Assembly: GCA_947491175.1 (NCBI GenBank)
Contig: CANLIF010000051.1
Location: forward strand, 1-8,597
DNA: 8,597 nt
Direction: 5' to 3'
Source: Actinomycetota bacterium
Lineage (GTDB): Bacteria; Actinomycetota; Actinomycetes; S36-B12; UBA5976
Under the pieces are notes generated by a model. It saw only the letters and a list, made by a program, of their open reading frames with translations. It was not told where the DNA came from and searched no databases. Shown piece after piece: positions 1-5,343 of the stretch (positions are counted from its first letter, which is position 1; each line of letters opens with the position of its first letter). The translations under genes and the position numbers were made by a program.

Positions 1-504
1 GGTGGTTCGTGGCGCTAATGTGCTTGGAGCAGCTGCGCCACCAAATGCGATTAGCACTTTGCCGGCCGCCGAACAGTGTGATGGAACACTTTCGCCAACC
101 CAGTTGCGACTGCCCAATAGATATGAACCCTCGACTTGAGCTATGTTGTCGATTCCGTTATGTCCGGTTACCGCCAGGCTCACAGTTTCGTGAGTGATGT
201 CAGCAATCCGTTCCATTGCTGGAGTTAACGAGCCAATCAGCGCCGTATATGCGCCGCCACGAACTGCAAATTGATTCAACATCGGTCCGGATTCAAATCC
301 GCCAAAGGAGCTGCGTGCGATTAAACCGCTTCGCTCCAAGGCGCTTAGGATCCGAGAAGTTGTTCCTTTGGCTAGGCCAGTTGCTGAAACTAATTCGCTT
401 AAGGTCTGCGGGTCGGCTGAATTCATGACTCGAGTGAGCAGATCGCAGGCGCGATCAATTGACTGGGTGCCAGTTACTGGCTTTTCATCCAGAATCTTGC
501 TCAT
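1..504 (-). CDS. IclR-family transcriptional regulator, truncated at left edge
   Basis: The gene reads leftward off the window; 168 codons are open to base 1, so the C-terminal part of the effector domain is missing. It starts at ATG 504-502 behind AGGAGG on the minus strand (514-509, 4-base spacing, slightly short). Residues about 13-70 form an IclR winged helix-turn-helix (TQSIDRACDLL, then TLSELVSATGLAKGTTSRILSALERSGL split over helices 2-3). Residues about 84-168 begin the GAF-like IclR effector domain, with the recognisable SVPSHCSAAGKVL at 139-151. Family knowledge: IclR proteins are dimeric, cytoplasmic, small-molecule-responsive regulators that often control a neighbouring catabolic operon. 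Divergent placement from the methyltransferase-fhs operon suggests it controls that operon and itself. Its ligand cannot be read from the sequence. It resembles the second IclR gene of the window (4553-5332), which has SVPTHCTATGKVL at the same place, but differs widely elsewhere, so it is not a recent duplicate. Confidence 0.9.
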   Translation of the reverse strand, partial: MSKILDEKPVTGTQSIDRACDLLTRVMNSADPQTLSELVSATGLAKGTTSRILSALERSGLIARSSFGGFESGPMLNQFAVRGGAYTALIGSLTPAMERIADITHETVSLAVTGHNGIDNIAQVEGSYLLGSRNWVGESVPSHCSAAGKVLIAFGGAAAPSTLAPRTT

Positions 505-511
505 CACGCCT

Positions 512-525
512 CCTCTATATAGAGG
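512..525. promoter_or_regulatory. Perfect 14-base palindrome at the leader of the left IclR gene
   Basis: CCTCTATATAGAGG is its own reverse complement. On the minus strand its last bases run into the AGGAGG ribosome-binding sequence (514-509), so a protein bound here, or a structure formed here, could affect expression of the left regulator. An autoregulatory operator is plausible but is inference. A chance palindrome partly created by the purine-rich Shine-Dalgarno is possible. Confidence 0.4.
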
Positions 526-566
526 TCAAATCCAGATAAATACCACTTCTAAAAAGTTTCATAATC

Positions 567-582
567 TGGAACCTATGTTCCA
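567..582. promoter_or_regulatory. Putative IclR-type operator between divergent genes
   Basis: TGGAAC-CTAT-GTTCCA is a perfect inverted repeat with 6-base arms and a 4-base spacer. Its outer TGGAA...TTCCA half-sites match the form of the known E. coli IclR operator (TGGAAATNATTTCCA). It lies 62 bases upstream of the left iclR start and 88 bases upstream of the methyltransferase start, a position from which one dimer could control both directions. No convincing -35/-10 pair was found on either strand here. TATCGT at 593-598 is a possible plus-strand -10, in which case the operator would cover the -35 region. Confidence 0.5.
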
Positions 583-659
583 CATAGTACGGTATCGTGT
601 GGGGTATTCGTCAAGTCATTTTGATGAAAAACTTCAACTTGTTACCTAAGCAGCAAAGC

Positions 660-664
660 AGGAG
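660..664 (+). promoter_or_regulatory. Ribosome-binding site of the methyltransferase gene
   Basis: AGGAG sits 6 bases before ATG 671. It supports this start for the 479-residue protein, rather than the overlapping out-of-frame reading that begins at 597. Confidence 0.7.
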
Positions 665-670
665 CCAGAC

Positions 671-2110
671 ATGTTCCAAAATAAGAGCCCCCGATATGAA
701 ATTCTTTCGCAGGACGCCATGGCAGTTCTGGACAAGGGTTGGCGCCGAATCGTTTCCGAGATGGGCGTTGAGTTCATGCATGACCGCGCGTTGGATCTAT
801 TCCGCGCTGCTGGTCAAAAAGTTGAAGGCAATAACGTTAAGTTCGATCCAGACTGGATCCTGGCACAAGTTGCGCAAGCACCAAGTGAATTCACGCTGCA
901 AGCTCGCAACCCAAACAACAATGTGATCATTGGTGGCGACAACATGGTTTTCGGTGGCGTTTACGGCCCACCGTTCGTCCGTGACTTAGGTGTTCGTCGC
1001 GATGGGACTCTGGATGACTTCAAGAACCTAACAAAACTTACTCAGATGTTCACCGATCTTGATGTTGCAAGCTCGGTAGTTGTTGAACCAAATGACGCAC
1101 ATTTGGATACTCGTCATATCGACATGATCTACTCCTGCCAAACCCTTAGCGATAAGGCCTACATGGGCAACGTTGTAACTGGTCCTAATGCGCGCGACAC
1201 AATCAAGATGACTGAGATTGTTTTTGGTGGCCGCGCAAACATTGAGAAGACACCAGCCATAATTTCCTTGATCAACTGCAACTCTCCATTGCGTTGGGAT
1301 GATCGCATGCTTGACTCACTATTTGAATACAGTGAAGCCGGCCAACCTTGCGTTCTAACTCCATTCCTTTTGATGGGTGCCATGAGTCCGGTAACAATTC
1401 CGGCATCTCTGGTGCAACAAATTGCCGAAGCCTTGAGTGGTATCGCACTTGTACAACTTGTACGTCCAGGGTGCCCAGTTGTGTTTGGATCCTTCCTTTC
1501 CAACATCGACATGCAGTCCGGTTCGCCAATGTTTGGCACCCCAGAATCAGCAATGGGATTGCTTTGCACTGGACAGGTAGCGCGTCACTTCAACTTGCCA
1601 TTCCGCGGTGGTGGTGGACTCAATGCAGCACAAACTGTTGATGCCCAAGCCGGTTACCAGACTTTGATGACTATGCACGCTACTTTCTTGGCTGGCACTA
1701 ACTTTGTTATGCATACTGCAGGTTGGCTTGAAGGCGGCTTAGTTGCCTGCTACGAAAAATTTGTAATGGACGTCGAGTTACTGCAAATGATGCAAGCCGA
1801 ATTCACACCAATCGAAATTGATGAAGCATCACTTGCTTTCGGATCTCATGAAGAAGCTGGACATGGTGGCCACTTCCTTGGAACTCAGCACACTATGGAA
1901 CGTTTCCGCGATTGTTTCTACCGGCCATTCTTGTCTTCGGCAGATAACTTCGATCGTTGGTCACGCAATGGCTCAAAGACAACTGATCTACGTGCCAGTG
2001 AAATCGCGCACAAGATGCTTGATGAATACGAGTCTCCAGCAATGGATTCAGCAATCAAAGAAGAGCTTGACGAATGGGCCGACAAGCGCAAAAAGGAGCT
2101 ACTTGCATGA
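671..2110 (+). CDS. Trimethylamine/glycine-betaine methyltransferase family protein (MttB/MtgB-like, no pyrrolysine)
   Basis: The 479-residue protein has the full length expected of the MttB family (about 480-500). Family-like stretches include GDNMVFGGVYGPPFVRDLG (89-107), FRGGGGLNAAQTVDAQAGYQ (311-330), the HTAGWLEGGL turn (348-357) and the C-terminal GHGGHFLGTQHTMERFRD (397-414) with the DEYESP tail. The frame has no in-frame amber codon, so it is not the pyrrolysine trimethylamine enzyme. It belongs to the large non-Pyl branch whose founding member, MtgB of Desulfitobacterium, moves a methyl group from glycine betaine to a corrinoid; the C-terminal style resembles homologues I recall from marine alphaproteobacteria. 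It is presumably cytoplasmic. Substrate is inferred from context: betaine transporter and betaine-aldehyde dehydrogenase genes lie downstream. Its stop overlaps the fhs start, so the two are co-translated, tying methyl release to folate C1 chemistry. No corrinoid protein is encoded in the window. Another quaternary amine (carnitine, proline betaine, butyrobetaine) as substrate is possible. Confidence 0.85.
   Translation: MFQNKSPRYEILSQDAMAVLDKGWRRIVSEMGVEFMHDRALDLFRAAGQKVEGNNVKFDPDWILAQVAQAPSEFTLQARNPNNNVIIGGDNMVFGGVYGPPFVRDLGVRRDGTLDDFKNLTKLTQMFTDLDVASSVVVEPNDAHLDTRHIDMIYSCQTLSDKAYMGNVVTGPNARDTIKMTEIVFGGRANIEKTPAIISLINCNSPLRWDDRMLDSLFEYSEAGQPCVLTPFLLMGAMSPVTIPASLVQQIAEALSGIALVQLVRPGCPVVFGSFLSNIDMQSGSPMFGTPESAMGLLCTGQVARHFNLPFRGGGGLNAAQTVDAQAGYQTLMTMHATFLAGTNFVMHTAGWLEGGLVACYEKFVMDVELLQMMQAEFTPIEIDEASLAFGSHEEAGHGGHFLGTQHTMERFRDCFYRPFLSSADNFDRWSRNGSKTTDLRASEIAHKMLDEYESPAMDSAIKEELDEWADKRKKELLA
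2093..2098 (+). promoter_or_regulatory. Ribosome-binding site fixing the fhs start
   Basis: AAGGAG lies inside the end of the methyltransferase gene, 8 bases before ATG 2107. It favours that start over the in-frame ATG at 2074, which would add 11 residues (MGRQAQKGATC) not expected for the family. Confidence 0.75.
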
Positions 2111-3774
2111 AATCAGATATCGATATTGCTCGGGCAGCCACAACTGAATCAATCGTTTCAGTTGCTGGAAAGATCGGTATTCCATCGGATGCAGTCCTGA
2201 ACTATGGACCCACCAAGGCCAAAATCAACATGGACTTCATCTCTTCACTTAAAGATAAGCCACGCGGAAAATTAGTTTTAGTTACGGCTATGACTCCAAC
2301 CCCAGCTGGTGAAGGAAAAACCACAACAACAGTTGGTTTGGGAGATGGCCTTAACGCGATTGGCAAGAAAGCAATTATTTGCTTGCGCGAACCTTCACTT
2401 GGCCCATGCTTTGGCATGAAAGGCGGCGCTGCTGGTGGCGGCTTTGCTCAAGTAGTTCCAATGGAAGACATCAACTTGCACTTCACCGGTGATTTCCATG
2501 CCATCGGCGCTGCTCATAACTTACTTTCCGCAATGCTCGATAACCATATCTATTGGGGTAACGAACTCGGCATTGATGTGCGACGAATTGCTTGGAAGCG
2601 CGTTATCGACATGAATGATCGTGCGCTCCGGGAAATTACGGCTGCATTGGGTGGGCCTGGAAATGGTTACCCACGCGAAGCCGGCTTTGATATCACTGTC
2701 GCCAGTGAAGTTATGGCTATTTTTTGTTTGGCTATGGATCTGGATGATCTAGAGCGACGGCTAGGAAACATTGTTGTTGGTTACACCCGCGACAAGGTAG
2801 CAGTTACTGCTGCCCAGCTAAATGCAAACGGTGCTATGACAGTACTTCTTAAAGATGCCTTGATGCCTAACTTGGTTCAAACTCTTGAAAACAATCCAGC
2901 ATTTGTCCATGGTGGTCCATTTGCAAACATCGCCCATGGTTGCAACACAGTTTTAGCAACTGACACTGCATTACGTCTAGGTGATTACGTTGTGACCGAA
3001 GCGGGCTTCGGCGCAGATCTTGGAGCGGAAAAATTCTTTGACATCAAATGTCGCAAAGCAGGCCTGGCACCTGATGCTGCCGTAATTGTGGCAACGGTAC
3101 GTGCCCTAAAAATGCACGGTGGTGTTGCTAAGGATGACTTAGGTAAAGAAAATGTTGCCGCTGTTGAAGCAGGACTGGCAAACCTAGGTCGCCACATTAG
3201 AAATGTGCAAAAGTTTGGAGTGCCAGTAATTGTTGGCGTAAACAACTTCACGACAGATACGGATGCAGAGTTTGCTGCAGTTCAGAAGTATTGCGCTGAC
3301 CTTGGTGTGTCTGCAGTTCGTTGCACACATTGGGCCGAAGGTAGCAAGGGCACTACGGAGCTAGCAAATAAAGTTGTTGAACTTGTTGAAGGTGCAACCG
3401 CATCATTCAAGCCGCTTTACCCAGACACCATGTCGCTTTGGGACAAGGTGTCAACGATCGCAACCGAAATCTATGACGCCGCAGAAGTTGTCGCAGACAA
3501 GAGCGTGAAAGATCAGTTCAAGGTATTCGAGGACGCGGGTTATGGTCACTTCCCGATCTGCATGGCTAAGACTCAGTATTCGTTCTCAACTGATGCGGCC
3601 GCAAAGGGCGCTCCTTCCGGGCACACTGTTGCAATCCGCGAGGTTAGCTTAAGTGCCGGCGCTGAGTTCATTGTTGTTGTCACTGGTGACATCATGACAA
3701 TGCCAGGACTCCCTAAAGTTCCAGCCGCAAACAGCATCAAGCTGGAAAACGGCGAAGTGGTCGGTTTGTTCTAA
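2107..3774 (+). CDS. fhs: Formate-tetrahydrofolate ligase
   Basis: The 555-residue protein (family usually about 555-560) catalyses formate + ATP + THF to 10-formyl-THF + ADP + Pi, and the reverse, in the cytoplasm. From the chosen start, the ATP-binding loop TPTPAGEGKTTTT is at 63-75. The family signature GMKGGAAGGGF is at 103-113 and the second signature VASEVMAI at 198-205. PFANIAHGCN is at 271-280 and the C-terminal GDIMTMPGLPKVPAA motif follows near the end. It appears complete and intact. It overlaps the methyltransferase gene by four bases (ATGA), so the two form one operon. That pairing suggests handling of one-carbon units taken from a methylated amine. In that role the enzyme may run from 10-formyl-THF to formate and yield ATP, or feed formate into biosynthesis; the sequence cannot tell which. 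FolD and MetF, needed to join methyl-THF to formyl-THF, are not in the window. Confidence 0.97.
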   Translation: MKSDIDIARAATTESIVSVAGKIGIPSDAVLNYGPTKAKINMDFISSLKDKPRGKLVLVTAMTPTPAGEGKTTTTVGLGDGLNAIGKKAIICLREPSLGPCFGMKGGAAGGGFAQVVPMEDINLHFTGDFHAIGAAHNLLSAMLDNHIYWGNELGIDVRRIAWKRVIDMNDRALREITAALGGPGNGYPREAGFDITVASEVMAIFCLAMDLDDLERRLGNIVVGYTRDKVAVTAAQLNANGAMTVLLKDALMPNLVQTLENNPAFVHGGPFANIAHGCNTVLATDTALRLGDYVVTEAGFGADLGAEKFFDIKCRKAGLAPDAAVIVATVRALKMHGGVAKDDLGKENVAAVEAGLANLGRHIRNVQKFGVPVIVGVNNFTTDTDAEFAAVQKYCADLGVSAVRCTHWAEGSKGTTELANKVVELVEGATASFKPLYPDTMSLWDKVSTIATEIYDAAEVVADKSVKDQFKVFEDAGYGHFPICMAKTQYSFSTDAAAKGAPSGHTVAIREVSLSAGAEFIVVVTGDIMTMPGLPKVPAANSIKLENGEVVGLF

Positions 3775-3822
3775 CTGAGGTTGATTCTTGCCAAATTCCG
3801 GTCGATAGTTTCGATTACTAAC

Positions 3823-3828
3823 TAAAAT
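3823..3828 (+). promoter_or_regulatory. Possible -10 element for the secreted-protein gene
   Basis: TAAAAT fits the TANNNT -10 pattern and lies 51 bases before ATG 3880. The region about 17 bases upstream has no good -35 (GTCGAT at 3801-3806 is weak), so this is a tentative call. Confidence 0.3.
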
Positions 3829-3850
3829 GACGAAAACGGGTTGCGCTGTG

Positions 3851-3866
3851 CAATTCACATGAATTG
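3851..3866. repeat. 16-base inverted repeat in the leader of the secreted-protein gene
   Basis: CAATTCA-CA-TGAATTG has two perfect 7-base arms and a 2-base spacer. The spacer is too short for a good RNA hairpin loop, so a DNA operator is more likely than a terminator. It lies between the possible -10 (3823) and the weak ribosome-binding sequence TTAGG (3869-3873). Function is unknown. Confidence 0.4.
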
Positions 3867-3879
3867 AGTTAGGTCTGAA

Positions 3880-4488
3880 ATGCAACGAAATACATCAATC
3901 TTTGCCAGCTCGTTAGTGCTCTCTATCTCTCTGGTCGCTAGTTCGGCAATGATCAGTAACGCGGTTAGCACGCCGACTATTAAAGCCTGTGCTGTAAAAA
4001 AGACTGGAGATCTTCGGATCATCACCGGTTCTGCAAAGTGCAAGAAAACCGAACGACTTGTTACTTGGGGAACTAAAGGTCCAACAGGAGCAAAAGGGTC
4101 AACTGGATCGCCGGCAATTCCAAACGTGACCACAGTAGATGACACCGTAGATGGTTGGACTTCAATTTATGTGTCCGATCAGACAGGGTGGGACACGATA
4201 AGTCTGATGCAGAGTGAACCACTTGCCGCTGGTGATTATTTGGTGCTTGCCAATTTAGAGATATTCACTGGGACTGGTTCTGTCTTTTGTGCGGCTACAA
4301 CGACTGCGAATGGGGTAGGAGTGTCAGGAACTTACCGTTCGGTTCCAACAGCTGATAGCTCGCAATATTTATCCTTCAGTCGTCACGTAAGCGTCGTGGC
4401 TGGCGAAAGAATGCATCTGCGCTGCGCTGGTTCCCATCTGGATTCAGAAGCGATAAACGGCATCATGACTTTGATTCCAGTCACCTAA
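3880..4488 (+). CDS. Hypothetical secreted protein with short collagen-like segment
   Basis: I do not recognise this 202-residue protein by name. Residues 1-28 look like a Sec signal peptide: a short polar start, then a hydrophobic stretch (SSLVLSISLVASSAM) and a likely cleavage near SNAVS. Residues 34-63 (IKACAVKKTGDLRII...CKKTERLVTWG) form a small Cys-paired module (C37, C54). In many actinobacterial surface proteins a similar module precedes Gly-X-Y repeats. Here the repeat is only five triplets (64-78: GTK GPT GAK GST GSP). The rest (79-202) is beta-rich in appearance, with two more cysteines (C137, C182) that could form a disulfide; it could be a jelly-roll-like head domain. No transmembrane anchor or sorting motif is visible at the C-terminus, so it is probably exported and released or loosely attached. 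The start at 3880 has only a weak TTAGG 6 bases upstream. Nothing in it suggests a role in amine catabolism, and it may simply lie between the two operons. Confidence 0.75.
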   Translation: MQRNTSIFASSLVLSISLVASSAMISNAVSTPTIKACAVKKTGDLRIITGSAKCKKTERLVTWGTKGPTGAKGSTGSPAIPNVTTVDDTVDGWTSIYVSDQTGWDTISLMQSEPLAAGDYLVLANLEIFTGTGSVFCAATTTANGVGVSGTYRSVPTADSSQYLSFSRHVSVVAGERMHLRCAGSHLDSEAINGIMTLIPVT

Positions 4489-4516
4489 TTTAAGTTTGAG
4501 CAAATTCAACATTCGC

Positions 4517-4552
4517 AAGACAAGTGTTGCCCATAGCGCATAATGTTGCGCA
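4517..4552 (+). promoter_or_regulatory. Putative promoter giving a leaderless iclR transcript
   Basis: AAGACA (4517-4522, four of six matches to TTGACA), an 18-base spacer and TAATGT (4541-4546, TANNNT) end six bases before ATG 4553. That spacing would start transcription at or next to the A of the start codon. No Shine-Dalgarno sequence precedes this ATG, which fits a leaderless mRNA of the kind common in actinobacteria. CATAAT at 4539-4544 is an overlapping alternative -10. Confidence 0.5.
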
Positions 4553-4564
4553 ATGGGCAACACT
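4523..4564. promoter_or_regulatory. 42-base interrupted dyad over promoter and start of the second iclR
   Basis: The outer arms AGTGTTGCCCAT (4523-4534) and ATGGGCAACACT (4553-4564) are perfectly complementary over 12 bases. Sharing the same centre, inner arms GCGCA (4536-4540) and TGCGC (4547-4551) pair as well, leaving only single mismatches and a six-base middle. The dyad spans the -10, the expected transcription start and the first four codons of the IclR gene. It is best read as the operator of this regulator, giving autorepression and control of the downstream betaine genes. If transcription begins further upstream it would instead fold into an RNA hairpin that buries the start codon. 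Confidence 0.65.
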
Positions 4565-5332
4565 CATTTGACCGACTCTAGTTCGGTCCAATCCGTAGAT
4601 CGTGCCCTGGCAATTTTAGAAATCCTGGCCCAGCGCGGTGAATCCGGCGTAACAGAAATCGCCGCTGACCTTGGAGTACACAAATCCACGGCTTCTCGTT
4701 TGATGTCGGCCTTACTTAATCGCGGTTTAGTTGACCAAGTTTCCGATCGTGGCCGCTATCGGTTAGGACTTGGTCTAGTTCGTCTTGCTGGATCTGTAAC
4801 AAGTTCGCTCGATGCAGTTTCGGGATCCCGCGCGGTAACACGCGCGCTCGCCTCTGAAGTCGGTGAAACTGTAAACATTGCCGTGTTAAGTGACAACAGC
4901 GTGCTTTATGTAGATCAAGTTGTCGGACCATCCATGGTTTCGATGCGCAGCTGGCTGGGTCAGAGCGTGCCAACGCATTGCACCGCAACTGGGAAAGTGC
5001 TGACTGCCTGGCTCGATCAGTCAGAGCGAATCACAGCTCGACCGTCATCTTGGAAGAAACTAGCTCCCAACACCATTACCTCGGCAGAGGCCCTAGAAAA
5101 AGAATTGGAGCAAGTCCGAAAGCAAGGATTTGCCATTGCAAATCAAGAAATGGAAGCGGACTTTATTGCCATAGCAGCACCCATTAGAGATGAGCATGAC
5201 GAAGTGACCGCAGCGATTGTAATTTCAGGGCCAGCCAGTCGAATTAAGCCTGAAGATTTTGAGTCATTAGGTCACATTGTGAAACTAAGCGCATCTAAAC
5301 TTTCGGGTAATCCAAACTATTGGCGAGAGTAG
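4553..5332 (+). CDS. IclR-family transcriptional regulator of the betaine operon
   Basis: This is a complete 259-residue IclR protein. Residues about 11-75 form the winged helix-turn-helix (SVQSVDRALAILEILAQ, then GVTEIAADLGVHKSTASRLM with the recognition helix near 43-53). Residues about 80-250 form the GAF-like ligand domain, with SVPTHCTATGKVL at 138-150 and the family's ADFIAIAAPIRD at 202-213. The start at 4553 has no Shine-Dalgarno but follows a -10 element directly, so leaderless translation is likely. It lies first in a run with gbsA (11-base gap), proV and proW. It therefore probably senses glycine betaine, choline or a breakdown product and controls this run. The ligand and the sign of control (repressor or activator) are inference. 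A 42-base dyad over its own start supports autoregulation. Confidence 0.93.
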   Translation: MGNTHLTDSSSVQSVDRALAILEILAQRGESGVTEIAADLGVHKSTASRLMSALLNRGLVDQVSDRGRYRLGLGLVRLAGSVTSSLDAVSGSRAVTRALASEVGETVNIAVLSDNSVLYVDQVVGPSMVSMRSWLGQSVPTHCTATGKVLTAWLDQSERITARPSSWKKLAPNTITSAEALEKELEQVRKQGFAIANQEMEADFIAIAAPIRDEHDEVTAAIVISGPASRIKPEDFESLGHIVKLSASKLSGNPNYWRE

Positions 5333-5343
5333 GCTTTTGACCT

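Larger units (their letters stand above)
3775..3879. other. Intergenic spacer after fhs
   Basis: No rho-independent terminator (GC hairpin plus T run) is visible. The spacer holds a promoter-like -10 and an inverted repeat, listed separately, which suggests the following gene has its own transcription start. Confidence 0.5.

Noticed and set aside
9..428. Plus-strand open frames in the first 430 bases
   Set aside because: They lie antisense to a clear IclR reading on the minus strand and have no recognisable domains; they are shadows.
597..926. Plus-strand open frame overlapping the start of the methyltransferase
   Set aside because: It is out of frame with a strongly recognisable protein, has no ribosome-binding site and a composition unlike a real protein.
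1159..1569. Minus-strand 136-codon open frame inside the methyltransferase gene
   Set aside because: It is antisense to conserved coding sequence and resembles no family.
2074..2106. Earlier in-frame ATG for fhs
   Set aside because: It would add 11 residues atypical of the family; AAGGAG placed 8 bases before ATG 2107 and the ATGA overlap favour 2107.
4494..4503. Possible terminator hairpin TTTGAGCAAA after the secreted-protein gene
   Set aside because: The stem is four AT-rich base pairs with no T run, too weak for a rho-independent terminator.
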